NCBI GenBank assembly: GCA_965267435.1
Contig: OZ253960.1
Span: 4,464,001 to 4,528,000, forward strand
Source of the DNA: JAWPMT01 sp965267435
Lineage (GTDB): Bacteria; Bacteroidota; Bacteroidia; Cytophagales; Cyclobacteriaceae
DNA length: 64,000 nt
Direction of reading: 5' to 3'
The translations under genes were made by a program, and so were the position numbers. Within the stretch, counting starts at the first letter, position 1; every line of letters starts with the position of its first letter. Shown here one piece after another: positions 17,312-26,055 of the stretch. The notes beneath the pieces were generated by a model. It saw only the letters and a list, made by a program, of their open reading frames with translations, was not told the DNA's origin and did no database searches.

Positions 17312-18502
17312 ATGTACGCTACCTTGAAAGCCAAGCTAGAGAAAGAGATTGCCGATATTAAAGCCGCAGGGCTGTACAAAGAAGAAAGGATCATCGCCTC
17401 ACCCCAGGACGCCGTCATTCGCCTGGAGGATGGCTCCGAAGTCATCAATTTCTGCGCAAACAATTACCTGGGGCTCTCGTCGAACCCGCAGGTCGTGCAA
17501 GCCGCAAAAGACACGATAGACCAACGGGGATATGGCATGTCTTCCGTACGCTTCATCTGCGGTACTCAGGACATCCATAAAACGCTGGAGAGAAAGATCT
17601 CAGAATTTCTGGGTATGGAGGATACCATCCTCTATGCAGCTGCATTTGATGCAAACGGAGGTTTGTTTGAACCCCTTCTCGGGCCAGAAGATGCGATCAT
17701 TTCCGACGCGCTGAATCATGCCTCCATTATCGACGGTGTGCGGCTTTGTAAAGCACAGCGCCTCAGGTACCAGCACAACGACATGGCAGATCTCGAGGCG
17801 AAGTTGCAGGAAGCCTCAGGGGCCAAGGTTCGGATGATTGTCACGGACGGTGTCTTCTCAATGGACGGCACTATTGCCCAGCTGGACAAGATTTGCGAAC
17901 TGGCCGAGAAGTACGATGCTGTTGTGGTCAGCGACGAGTGCCATAGTACCGGGTTTATCGGAAAGACTGGCCGAGGTGTACACGAGTACCGTGGGGTGAT
18001 GGATAAACTCGACATCATTACCGGCACGCTGGGTAAAGCGCTAGGTGGGGCTTCAGGTGGATTTACCAGCGGAAGGAAAGAAGTAATTGACATCCTGAGA
18101 CAGCGCTCTCGCCCCTATTTGTTCTCCAACACCCTGGCCCCGTCCATCGTCGGTGGCTCCATCGCCGTGATCGATATGCTTTCTGAAACTACCGACCTGA
18201 GAGACAAACTGGAATCGAACACGAAGTACTTCAGAACCAAAATGTCAGAGGCGGGATTTGACATCAAGCCCGGTGATAGCGCCATTGTCCCTATCATGCT
18301 TTATGATGCGGTCCTCTCCCAGCAAATGGCGGCTGAGCTTTTGAAGCGGGGCATCTACGTCATCGGCTTCTACTACCCCGTCGTGCCGAAGGGTCAGGCG
18401 CGCATCCGGGTACAGCTGTCAGCCGTGCACGAAAAGGAGCACTTGGACAGGGCGATCCAGGCGTTTGTCGAGGTCGGCGAATCCCTGAGCGTTCTGAATT
18501 GA
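17312..18502 (+). CDS. kbl: Glycine C-acetyltransferase (2-amino-3-ketobutyrate CoA ligase)
   Basis: A 396-residue PLP enzyme of the alpha-oxoamine synthase family. It is colinear with E. coli Kbl over its whole length, including FCANNYLGLSS, SVRFICGTQD, SDALNHASIIDGVRLCKA, TDGVFSMDGTIA, the PLP-lysine segment GTLGKALGGASGG (lysine about residue 242), RSRPYLFSNTLAP and FYYPVVPKGQARIR. The reaction cleaves 2-amino-3-ketobutyrate with CoA to glycine and acetyl-CoA in threonine degradation; the partner threonine dehydrogenase is not in the window. The close match to Kbl excludes serine palmitoyltransferase. The segment usually written D-[DS]-SH-A reads SDECHSTGF here, a mild variation. Confidence 0.96.
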   Translation: MYATLKAKLEKEIADIKAAGLYKEERIIASPQDAVIRLEDGSEVINFCANNYLGLSSNPQVVQAAKDTIDQRGYGMSSVRFICGTQDIHKTLERKISEFLGMEDTILYAAAFDANGGLFEPLLGPEDAIISDALNHASIIDGVRLCKAQRLRYQHNDMADLEAKLQEASGAKVRMIVTDGVFSMDGTIAQLDKICELAEKYDAVVVSDECHSTGFIGKTGRGVHEYRGVMDKLDIITGTLGKALGGASGGFTSGRKEVIDILRQRSRPYLFSNTLAPSIVGGSIAVIDMLSETTDLRDKLESNTKYFRTKMSEAGFDIKPGDSAIVPIMLYDAVLSQQMAAELLKRGIYVIGFYYPVVPKGQARIRVQLSAVHEKEHLDRAIQAFVEVGESLSVLN

Positions 18503-18515
18503 AAAGAGCAACTTG

Positions 18516-18989
18516 GTGACGATACGGGCGCTGAGACAGAGTGAAGAGCGCTTCCTCAAGGTAATGCAATACCATGCGCTCTTCGTGCCTCCAGGCGAGA
18601 AGCCTTTCCCGAAGGCCATTCTGGAAGAACCGCACATCTCCAGATACCTCCACAATTGGGGAAGGCATGGGGATTTGGCATTAATAGTAGAACTAAAAGG
18701 CATTCTGATGGGCGCCAGCTGGTGCCGACTCTTTTCTAAAGATCACCCAGGTTACGGCTTTGTGTCCGAAAATATCCCGGAGATGAGCATTGCGCTGCTC
18801 CCTCCGGCCAGGAACAAGGGAATAGGAACAAAGCTGCTTCAGGAGTTCATTGCCACAGTACGAGCCGCCGGCCACCCTGGCATATCACTCAGCGTTGACC
18901 AGCGCAATCCTGCTATGCGATTGTACCTTCGCGAGGGTTTTGAAGTAGTGAATACTGTTGGCAACCCCACGATGCTGATATCATTCTAG
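18516..18989 (+). CDS. GNAT-family N-acetyltransferase
   Basis: A roughly 157-residue acetyltransferase. The acetyl-CoA binding loop is seen at PPARNKGIGTKLLQEFIA (pattern RxxGIG), preceded by the strand EMSIALLP and followed by the C-terminal motif SVDQRNPAMRLYLREGFE. The acceptor is unknown. Start is GTG at 18516 or TTG at 18513; there is no good ATG. It follows kbl by about 13 bases on the same strand, so the two are probably co-transcribed. Confidence 0.88.
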   Translation: MTIRALRQSEERFLKVMQYHALFVPPGEKPFPKAILEEPHISRYLHNWGRHGDLALIVELKGILMGASWCRLFSKDHPGYGFVSENIPEMSIALLPPARNKGIGTKLLQEFIATVRAAGHPGISLSVDQRNPAMRLYLREGFEVVNTVGNPTMLISF

Positions 18990-19008
18990 GCGTTGCTGCA
19001 GGAATTCA

Positions 19009-19914
19009 TCAGGCCGTGTGTCCGAGCATAGGCGGCAGATCGGATCCGGCAAAAGCTTCATCGAAGGCCGTACGACCCGCCTGGATCATCTCCTGACCTT
19101 TGTGGAAATCAAATACACCACAGGCGTCTCGAGGAATGTCGATGACCAGATCTGGTTTATGCTGCTCGATCAGCAGACTTGTCACCTTGTCTTGCATTAG
19201 ATCGATGCTGCGGGCCAACAGATCAAAGTATCCGAGCTTTTTGGTAGGCTGGGCATCCGCGGGAGGAAGCATCCGCTCCCACACGGCTTTCAATGCGGTA
19301 AGCTGCTTGCTGTATGCCGTCTGATTATCGGGCTCCGATTCCGAGCCATTGTCTTTTTTGAAGCTTCCGGCGGCACTAACGTTGCAAATGACCAGCAGGT
19401 CGCTCTTCTTCCGTTTCACAAACTCCACGGGTATCGGGGTCATGACGCCCCCATCAATCAGCTCCGAACCTTTGTGACTCCTAGGCTTGATCACAGTAGG
19501 TATACTCGCCGAAGCCTTCAGTGCTCGGTACATGCTCCCCTTCTTGAAGACAACTTCCTTGCCTTTCTGAATGTCTGTCGCCACAGCCACAAATGGGATT
19601 GGCAAATCCTGGATCTTCCTGTCAGGGACCATGGTTTCAAGTGTCTTGAACACCTTCTCGCCTCGAAGGAATCCCTGAGCACTCAGCGTGAAATCCATAA
19701 GTTTGATGACGCTCCATTGATCAAGACCCAGTATCCAATTCTTATAAGTATCCAATTCGCCGCAGGCATACAAGGCCCCTACCACGGCACCGATTGAGGA
19801 GCCAGCGACACTACGGATATTGAAACCTCTTTCAAGCAGGGACTCGATGACTCCAATGTGAGCCAGGCCTCTGGCCCCTCCACTGGACAGCACTAATGCA
19901 ACGTTTTTGGACAT
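19009..19914 (-). CDS. Patatin-like phospholipase family protein
   Basis: A 301-residue protein of the patatin/RssA group. All catalytic elements are present: the oxyanion loop SSGGARGLAHIGV (about residues 10-22), the nucleophile elbow GSSIG (about 39-43), and the dyad Asp in LIDGGVMTPIP (about 153). There is no signal peptide. Members are Ser-Asp lipid acyl hydrolases acting on membrane lipids from the cytoplasmic side. The C-terminal part carries an insertion rich in charged residues. The last gene of a minus-strand series lpxD, lipocalin-like, patatin; the 190-base gap before it makes a separate promoter likely. Confidence 0.92.
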   Translation of the reverse strand: MSKNVALVLSSGGARGLAHIGVIESLLERGFNIRSVAGSSIGAVVGALYACGELDTYKNWILGLDQWSVIKLMDFTLSAQGFLRGEKVFKTLETMVPDRKIQDLPIPFVAVATDIQKGKEVVFKKGSMYRALKASASIPTVIKPRSHKGSELIDGGVMTPIPVEFVKRKKSDLLVICNVSAAGSFKKDNGSESEPDNQTAYSKQLTALKAVWERMLPPADAQPTKKLGYFDLLARSIDLMQDKVTSLLIEQHKPDLVIDIPRDACGVFDFHKGQEMIQAGRTAFDEAFAGSDLPPMLGHTA

Positions 19915-20043
19915 GGCGATTGTGGTTACCCGTACCTAAATGAGAACGGTAGAGGTTCAAAATGGGTTGACGAAGCTCAGAAAAAATCAAGTAACAACCC
20001 TTTCGATGGGAGCCAACGCGAAAAAATTCGCTCCCAGACACAG

Positions 20044-20088
20044 GCAACTTGCAACTAGTCCGTCGCCCTGATGCTAATCACAAGTTGC
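20044..20088. repeat. Inverted repeat between two minus-strand genes
   Basis: Perfect 8-base arms GCAACTTG and CAAGTTGC separated by 29 bases. With a second hairpin (GGGAGC / GCTCCC, 20008-20035) it lies after the lipocalin-like gene and before the patatin gene. Either could be a transcript end; neither has a T-run. Confidence 0.35.
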
Positions 20089-20103
20089 TAAATATGAAGG
20101 TAC

Positions 20104-20487
20104 CTACTCAGAACGCTTCATAGTCATAGGTGAGCCATCTCCTCGGCGTTCATCGCAAGCATCTTCTACGAGCTCCATATTCATCTCACTCGCAGAAATT
20201 TCTACCTTGTACACGCCCTTCTTATTATAGCAGGGACTCTCTGGTGTGTTATCCATCAGCACCACCTGTGCGTCGTCCAGTTCGTAGGTCATGTTTACGT
20301 CCACGACTCCATCGTTTCCGAAATCGACCGTCATTTTCCCATCAGACTTGAATGAGACAAGGTTGGTGATTTCTACACCATCAGGAGTAGTGCCGGGCAT
20401 GAGCCAGTCTCCAACAATCGATTGACCCGTGACCATTGTAGCGCCTATCAAGCATAGGGCGCATGAGCATAGAATTAGCTTTTTCAT
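20104..20487 (-). CDS. Exported lipocalin-like small protein
   Basis: A 127-residue exported protein with a signal peptide (MKKLILCSCALCLIG, cleavage near VTGQS). The mature part begins SIVGDWLMPG and is predicted to be beta-rich, with alternating strands (ITNLVSFKSDGKMTVDF, VVDVNMTYEL, GVYKVEISAS). This fits the lipocalin-like domain family of Bacteroidota, small beta-barrels with no known ligand. Four cysteines may form disulfides. It lies 70 bases downstream of lpxD on the same strand, with a short palindrome in the gap. Confidence 0.72.
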   Translation of the reverse strand: MKKLILCSCALCLIGATMVTGQSIVGDWLMPGTTPDGVEITNLVSFKSDGKMTVDFGNDGVVDVNMTYELDDAQVVLMDNTPESPCYNKKGVYKVEISASEMNMELVEDACDERRGDGSPMTMKRSE

Positions 20488-20515
20488 GAGAAATTATAGG
20501 TTACTGTTATCGTGT

Positions 20516-20529
20516 GTATCTCAAGATAC
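20516..20529. promoter_or_regulatory. Short palindrome upstream of the lipocalin-like gene
   Basis: GTATCT-CA-AGATAC is a 14-base near-perfect palindrome about 30 bases upstream of the start at 20487. It could be an operator, but a short palindrome can arise by chance. Confidence 0.25.
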
Positions 20530-20557
20530 GACCGAATCACAGTCACCGGCCCCCGAC

Positions 20558-21598
20558 TTATTCCCCCTTCTGCTCCTCCAACTGCTTCTCCAGATCTCGT
20601 ACTCTTTTGATGAGGTCTGGCAATTTTCTCATGGAGGCAGTCATTCGGAAGAACTCCTTGGGATCCATAATTGGGGCACCGACCCATGACTTGTCCGCTT
20701 CTTTTATCGAGGACATGACGCCAGCCATCGGTCCGATTTTGGATCCGTCAGCTATCTGGAGGTGCCCTCCTACCCCTACCTGCCCTCCAAACATGCAATT
20801 GGCCCCGACTTGAGTCGTGCCGGCCAAACCCACCTGCGCAGCCATCACAGTATTCTCACCGATAGAGCAATTGTGGGCTACCTGAATAAGGTTATCAAGC
20901 TTTGTACCTCTCTTGATGACGGTGGCATCGAACGTAGCCCGGTCGACCGCGGTATTCGCGCCGATGCTCACGTGATCTTCCAGAATTACCGTGCCCAATT
21001 GAGGAATACGCCGGTATGTACCATCCGCCTGCGGAGCAAACCCAAATCCGTCCGAGCCTACCACTGCGCCGTGATGGAGCGTGCAATGAGCACCGATCTT
21101 CACACCATAGTGCGCAGATGCGCCGGGATAGAGGGTCGTGTGTTCCTGGATTTCCACCCCGTCACCGACATAGCAGTTCGGATAAATCTTGACGTTGTCA
21201 CCGATCACTGCGCCCTTTCCCACATAGGCAAATGCCCCGATATAGACATCATTTCCGATCGTCGCGGTCTCATCCACATAACTTGGCTGCTCGATGCCGA
21301 CTTTGGGGCTAACGACTGTTTTCTCCACCATCTCCAGGACCTGTGTGAAGCTGCCGTAAGGGTCTTCCACGCGAATAAGTGTGGTACTCACAGGCCCCTT
21401 GAGTACCAACTCCCGGGATACGATAGCGGCGGATGCTTCCGTTTCATATAAGAATGATTCGTATTTAGGGTTGGAGAGAAATGTCAGGTCACCTTTCTTC
21501 GCGTTTTCAATGTCAGCGATATTTTCAACTTCCGCATCGGTATTTCCTTCAATTTCGCCAGAGAGATGTGCGGCGATATCTCTTACTTTGAATTTCAT
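20558..21598 (-). CDS. lpxD: UDP-3-O-(3-hydroxyacyl)glucosamine N-acyltransferase
   Basis: A 346-residue acyltransferase of lipid A synthesis, adding the N-linked 3-hydroxyacyl chain to UDP-3-O-acylglucosamine. The N-terminal uridine-binding domain (KVRDIAAHLSGEIEG, then KKGDLTFLSNPKY) is followed by the left-handed beta-helix of hexapeptide repeats (IGNDVYIGAFAYVGKGAVIG). The catalytic His lies in VAHNCSIGENT (about residue 243). The C-terminal helix (KLPDLIKRVRDLEKQLEEQ) is the trimer-forming helix of the family. It starts 30 bases from the divergent polyketide synthase. It is not next to the other lpx genes, at least within this window. Confidence 0.97.
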   Translation of the reverse strand: MKFKVRDIAAHLSGEIEGNTDAEVENIADIENAKKGDLTFLSNPKYESFLYETEASAAIVSRELVLKGPVSTTLIRVEDPYGSFTQVLEMVEKTVVSPKVGIEQPSYVDETATIGNDVYIGAFAYVGKGAVIGDNVKIYPNCYVGDGVEIQEHTTLYPGASAHYGVKIGAHCTLHHGAVVGSDGFGFAPQADGTYRRIPQLGTVILEDHVSIGANTAVDRATFDATVIKRGTKLDNLIQVAHNCSIGENTVMAAQVGLAGTTQVGANCMFGGQVGVGGHLQIADGSKIGPMAGVMSSIKEADKSWVGAPIMDPKEFFRMTASMRKLPDLIKRVRDLEKQLEEQKGE

Positions 21599-21628
21599 AG
21601 ATAATGTATTTGTGCAGAAGCCCGTTTG

Positions 21629-22723
21629 ATGAAACCAAAACTAACAAGAATTGTCACCCAGCCCCCTGAAAACTTTGTACCCCAAAGGCAGATAGCATCC
21701 TTCGTGTCCGGCTTGCTAGGGCAGCAGGGAAGGTCCGCCAAACTCACACAAGTATTGTATCGGGCGACAGGTATCCAAGGCAGGCATGTGGTGTTGCCCG
21801 ACTACGGCCGCCAGCCAGGTGAGTACGAGTTCTATGCAAATTCTGACGATGGGGAGCCCTTTCCTAACCTGGAGAAAAGGATGGAGGTCTTCAAAAAGGA
21901 AGGGCTTAGGCTCTCAACATTGGCAGTGAAGCGGATGCTCGAGGATAGAGGGCTCGAACCTTCAGATATCACCCACTTCATGGTGGTCAGCTGCACAGGA
22001 TTGTACGCCCCAGGTATCGATATCGAAATCATCGATGAAGTCGGCTTCAAAAAGAACATCAATCGGCTAGGCATCAATTTTATGGGCTGTTACGCAGTGT
22101 TCAATGCCTTAAGAACAGCCAAGAGCATTTGCCAGTCGGAGCCCAATGCCAAAGTGATGATCGTCTCGATAGAGTTCACTTCCCTGCATTTTCAGAAGGA
22201 AGACACCTTAGGACATCTGCTATCAACCGCGCTATTCGGCGATGGATTGGCGGTTGCGCTTGTTGAGAACAGTGACGAGCCAGGACTCGAACTCGGGGCC
22301 AGTTACGGGGAGGTGTTCAAGGAGGCACATGACCATTTGCTATGGGAACTCGGAGTGCATGGATTCAAGATCCAGATCACTGACAAGATTCCCGACCTCG
22401 TGAGGAAGTCGATCGGACAGATGAAACCCTCCCTGGAGGCGGCGCTCGGTACCGCATCCGAGGAATTCGACCTTTACGCCATCCACCCGGGAGGAAGAGC
22501 GATTCTCGATGTTATGGAGGAGAGCCTCGGCATCACGCGAGAGCAGAATGCCATAGCGCACGAGGTGATGAAGAGCAATGGCAACATGTCCTCGGCCACA
22601 ATTCTCTATGTCCTCGACATGCTCATGAAGCAATTGACTTCGGCCAACACTGACCAAAAAGTGCTGGGATTCGGCTTTGGTCCGGGACTCACGATTGAGT
22701 CGATGGAGTTTACTTACGGGTAA
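21629..22723 (+). CDS. Type III polyketide synthase (chalcone/stilbene synthase family)
   Basis: A 364-residue thiolase-fold enzyme. The Cys-His-Asn triad is intact: NFMGCYAVFNAL (Cys about residue 154), YAIHPGGRAIL (His about 284) and KSNGNMSSATIL (Asn about 317); the C-terminal GFGFGPGLTIE loop is also typical. Type III synthases condense malonyl-CoA units onto an acyl-CoA starter without a carrier protein, giving alkylresorcinols or pyrones. ATG at 21629 is chosen over the overlapping TTG at 21626. The gene converges with the tricorn gene (5 bases between stops) and diverges from lpxD; no methyltransferase, oxygenase or other tailoring gene is adjacent, so the product cannot be named. Confidence 0.94.
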   Translation: MKPKLTRIVTQPPENFVPQRQIASFVSGLLGQQGRSAKLTQVLYRATGIQGRHVVLPDYGRQPGEYEFYANSDDGEPFPNLEKRMEVFKKEGLRLSTLAVKRMLEDRGLEPSDITHFMVVSCTGLYAPGIDIEIIDEVGFKKNINRLGINFMGCYAVFNALRTAKSICQSEPNAKVMIVSIEFTSLHFQKEDTLGHLLSTALFGDGLAVALVENSDEPGLELGASYGEVFKEAHDHLLWELGVHGFKIQITDKIPDLVRKSIGQMKPSLEAALGTASEEFDLYAIHPGGRAILDVMEESLGITREQNAIAHEVMKSNGNMSSATILYVLDMLMKQLTSANTDQKVLGFGFGPGLTIESMEFTYG

Positions 22724-22728
22724 GCCCT

Positions 22729-25700
22729 CTACTGCCCGTACAAAAACGACTTGTCTGGAAACGGAGGAGGTGCCGGCACCTCCCGAGGATCCTGCTCGAT
22801 TTTTTTGAGCAGGTGATCGATCGCCGCCTCCAGCTGTGCATCTTTTCCGTTGAAGGTCTCATGAGGCAAGTTGTCAACGACAATATCCGGCTCAAACCCA
22901 TGGCCTTCGATCAACCACTCACCATCTGCACTATAGACGCCCATCATCGGGGCCCTGGCCAAACCGCCATCACTCAGTCGGTTGGAGCTATTGAGCCAAA
23001 TTTCGCCTCCCCACGTTCGCGTTCCGACTGTGGTACCTAGACCCAGGCGCTTGAACCCGTCGGCAAATGCCTCTCCATCCGAATAAGTATTCTCATTGAC
23101 CAAAACAACCATGTGTCCCCGGAACGCATACTGCATATTCCAGTAGGGCTCACCTGACCGGGAGATCCAATACATCCAGGCTTTCCTTAGCAATTTCTCC
23201 AAGACGAAACTATCGATATTCCCCCCGAAGTTGTAACGCGCATCGATGATCAAGCCCGCTCGATTGAACACCGGATAAAATTCCCGATAGAATTGGCTGA
23301 TGTCGCGACTGCCCATCGCTCTCAGGTGGAAGTAGCCAATCTTGTCCTCAGATTTTGTCTCAACTTCTTTGCGCCGGCTGTATTCCCAATCTCTATACCG
23401 GAGGTTATATAGATTAGAAGTCGGTGTCACGATGAGGTCACGGCTGTTCCCTCCCCTCTTGACAGTTATCCGCACCTGTTTGCCTCCCTTATTTCGAAGA
23501 AGTGCATTGATATCCATCGCAGTAGTGGATGCGATACCATCCACATGTGTGATGACATCACCGACCCTGATATCGTGATATGGGTCATCCAATGGACTCC
23601 GCTCATCGGGGTAATCAGGATCTGCCTGGTAGATGTAGTCGATGCGAAACCCGTCTGCTGACCTGGTGAATATTCCTCCCAGGCTGGGCACTGCGACATC
23701 TTTATCATCCTCGCGCAGATCACCTCCTCGAACACTTGTGTGAAGCGCTGACAACTCACCAACAAATCGCCCGATCAAGTCAGAGAGCTCTATGCGGGTG
23801 GTCACCCGATCGACCAGGGGCAGGTACTTGTCGCGCATCTGCTCCCAGTTCACACCATGCATGTTGGGATCATAGAAATAGTCTCGCTCCATACGCCATG
23901 CGTCGATAAACATCTGCCGCCAGTCATCTCTTGGCGTGATGGCAAACTTCCATCCACTTAGGTCAATCTTGTCATCTGCCAGGTCCTTTACCTCACTCGT
24001 ACCGGCTTCGATCATATAGTAATCCTGACCCTTTCGCACCAATAGGTGATCTCCTTTAGCCGTCAATTCGAAAGATCGGACATCCGAAACCATGCGCTTC
24101 AACTTTGGGTCTTGGTTGTCGATTTTCAAAAACTCCAAATGGCTCTTCGCGCCCACTCCCGTCTCGCGAGACATCAGATAGATGGCCTTGTCAGTGACTG
24201 CAAGACCTCGGTAGTTCCCGGCCTTGATCGGCACTTCCGCGATACGCCTGGTGATCCCCTCTTTTTCTATCGATACCGTGACCACGGCCTTGTCTTCAGA
24301 TTCGGACTTGGGCGCTGAATACAATTCATCGTCGGGTCTGAATGGTGACCTCACACTTCGAGTCAGCGGGATGTGATAAAGCTTCTCCTGCGCATCCAGG
24401 TAAGGTTCAGGCTGTCGGGACCCCCAGGGAGAGCCAACGAGTGAGGTGAAGCTCCTGTCGGACAGGAAATAAATGAATTGACCGTCAGGGCTCCATCGGG
24501 GATCCGTACTATTGGCCCGATCAGTAGTGATTGGGAACAGGTCACCACTTCGCAAATTGTAGACAAGGATCTGTGCCATGGTATTCGCCGCTCGCTGCAC
24601 GAAAGCGAGCCACTGATCGTCTGGTGACCAGGACATGCCCCAGGCCCCTTCGCGATTTGTAGAAATCTTCTTACTCTCACCGGAAGCGATATTGAGAACA
24701 TACAGATTTCCCTCCAGGTCCGTATAGGCTAGCCATTTGCCATCTCTTGAAGGCGTCCCACCAAATCGCAAGACGCGACCATCCGAAGTGACCCGACGTA
24801 AATTCCCAATGCCACTCGCTGGCATGCTCACAAACTCAAATTCACCGGTTTCATCGGACAATGTGATGATGTTCTTACCATCATGAGAGAAGACCGCATC
24901 CCGATACCGCACATCCTTCTGTTCGGTAAAGGCCACCTGCCTCCCTTGATCAACCGGGATCACGAACACTCTGCCTCGTGCGGTGATGACCACTCGCTTC
25001 CCGTCGGGGTCGGGAGACACAGAAGTAATGTAGTTCTTCGGATTGTCCACCCACTTCTCCCGCAATTGGTCCAGGTCTGAGGCTAGCGTGATCTCCAGTT
25101 TCTCGTATGAATCCGCCAGTATGCGATACAACCAAATATCTGCACCGTGCTGGTAGACGATATTGCCATCGGCAATCTTTGCATAGCGCACATCAAATTG
25201 CTTGTGCTCGGTGTGCTGCCGCAGGTCGAAACCTGTATCGGTCATCGACCAGATGTTCATCACGCCATCGCGGTCACTGATAAAGTAGACGCGGCCATCC
25301 AGCCACATGGGATGGTGGCTCTCGCCTGCATAGTCTTTGGTGAGTTGCTCCGCCTCGGCCTCGCCTTCAGTAAACTTCCATATTTGACGCGCAGTACCTC
25401 CCTTATACCGCTTGGTGACATTGCGATGATAGGCTGGGCGAACGAAGAATACCGTGTTGCCTGATTCATCGTACGTAGCCTCGCTTGCCTGACTCAAAGG
25501 TACCCGTGTCCTTGCCATGGTCTCCGTATCGATCGTCACCAGCTGTTGGTCCGGTACGCGGGAATACGTACGGGTATCATAAATGAGCTTGCCATCGGGA
25601 GTCCATCCATTGACCCTCGAGAAATCACTTTCGTAGGTCCATCGAGTTGGCATCCCCCCAGCTACTGGCATAGTGTAGACCTCCTGCGGCCCCTCGTAGG

Positions 25701-25962
25701 AGGCCGAGAATGCAATGGTCCTACCATCCGGTGAGAAATTGGCGTAAAGCTCTTCCTCAGCATGACTTGTCAGCCTTCGCGCCAATCCACCTCCAATGGG
25801 GACAGTCCATAGATCTCCTTCTGCAGTGAAGACCACCTGATCTCCGTTAACGTCTGGAAAGCGGTAGTACCCCTGAAAACCCTCCTGGGCATGAACTGAG
25901 ATAGAAAGCGGCAGTACAAAGAGGATGGCAAAACATCTTGCCATGGTGGAAGTCCTAGTCAT
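22729..25962 (-). CDS. Tricorn-like S41-family protease
   Basis: A protein of about 1077 residues with a signal peptide ending near SVHAQEG. It has the tricorn plan: an N-terminal six-bladed and a following seven-bladed beta-propeller (repeated SPDGRTIAFSA- and WSPDDQWLAFV-type strands), a helical linker, a PDZ domain (PYHDIRVGDVITHVDG), and the catalytic C1/C2 domains. The catalytic His is seen in LSALHTSVRGGD, and the Ser-Asp pair in NENTYSDGEAFADG, with the Glu-bearing strand TWGGEIWLN after it. Tricorn trims peptides to short products; the exported form probably digests peptides outside the cytoplasm. ATG at 25962 is preferred; the frame is open upstream to 26022. It lies about 90 bases downstream of pruA on the same strand. 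Confidence 0.93.
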   Translation of the reverse strand: MTRTSTMARCFAILFVLPLSISVHAQEGFQGYYRFPDVNGDQVVFTAEGDLWTVPIGGGLARRLTSHAEEELYANFSPDGRTIAFSASYEGPQEVYTMPVAGGMPTRWTYESDFSRVNGWTPDGKLIYDTRTYSRVPDQQLVTIDTETMARTRVPLSQASEATYDESGNTVFFVRPAYHRNVTKRYKGGTARQIWKFTEGEAEAEQLTKDYAGESHHPMWLDGRVYFISDRDGVMNIWSMTDTGFDLRQHTEHKQFDVRYAKIADGNIVYQHGADIWLYRILADSYEKLEITLASDLDQLREKWVDNPKNYITSVSPDPDGKRVVITARGRVFVIPVDQGRQVAFTEQKDVRYRDAVFSHDGKNIITLSDETGEFEFVSMPASGIGNLRRVTSDGRVLRFGGTPSRDGKWLAYTDLEGNLYVLNIASGESKKISTNREGAWGMSWSPDDQWLAFVQRAANTMAQILVYNLRSGDLFPITTDRANSTDPRWSPDGQFIYFLSDRSFTSLVGSPWGSRQPEPYLDAQEKLYHIPLTRSVRSPFRPDDELYSAPKSESEDKAVVTVSIEKEGITRRIAEVPIKAGNYRGLAVTDKAIYLMSRETGVGAKSHLEFLKIDNQDPKLKRMVSDVRSFELTAKGDHLLVRKGQDYYMIEAGTSEVKDLADDKIDLSGWKFAITPRDDWRQMFIDAWRMERDYFYDPNMHGVNWEQMRDKYLPLVDRVTTRIELSDLIGRFVGELSALHTSVRGGDLREDDKDVAVPSLGGIFTRSADGFRIDYIYQADPDYPDERSPLDDPYHDIRVGDVITHVDGIASTTAMDINALLRNKGGKQVRITVKRGGNSRDLIVTPTSNLYNLRYRDWEYSRRKEVETKSEDKIGYFHLRAMGSRDISQFYREFYPVFNRAGLIIDARYNFGGNIDSFVLEKLLRKAWMYWISRSGEPYWNMQYAFRGHMVVLVNENTYSDGEAFADGFKRLGLGTTVGTRTWGGEIWLNSSNRLSDGGLARAPMMGVYSADGEWLIEGHGFEPDIVVDNLPHETFNGKDAQLEAAIDHLLKKIEQDPREVPAPPPFPDKSFLYGQ

Positions 25963-26055
25963 GAAATTAGAGATTGAAACAGCCAGTGATTGATAAATAT
26001 GGTCTATGTGATTGGAGTCCACGGCATGTCCAACGCCGCGGGCTCCTGAAATCGT

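Noticed and set aside
17312..18502. Serine palmitoyltransferase
   Set aside because: The sequence is colinear with E. coli Kbl throughout, including the FCANNYLGLSS and FYYPVVPKGQARIR segments.
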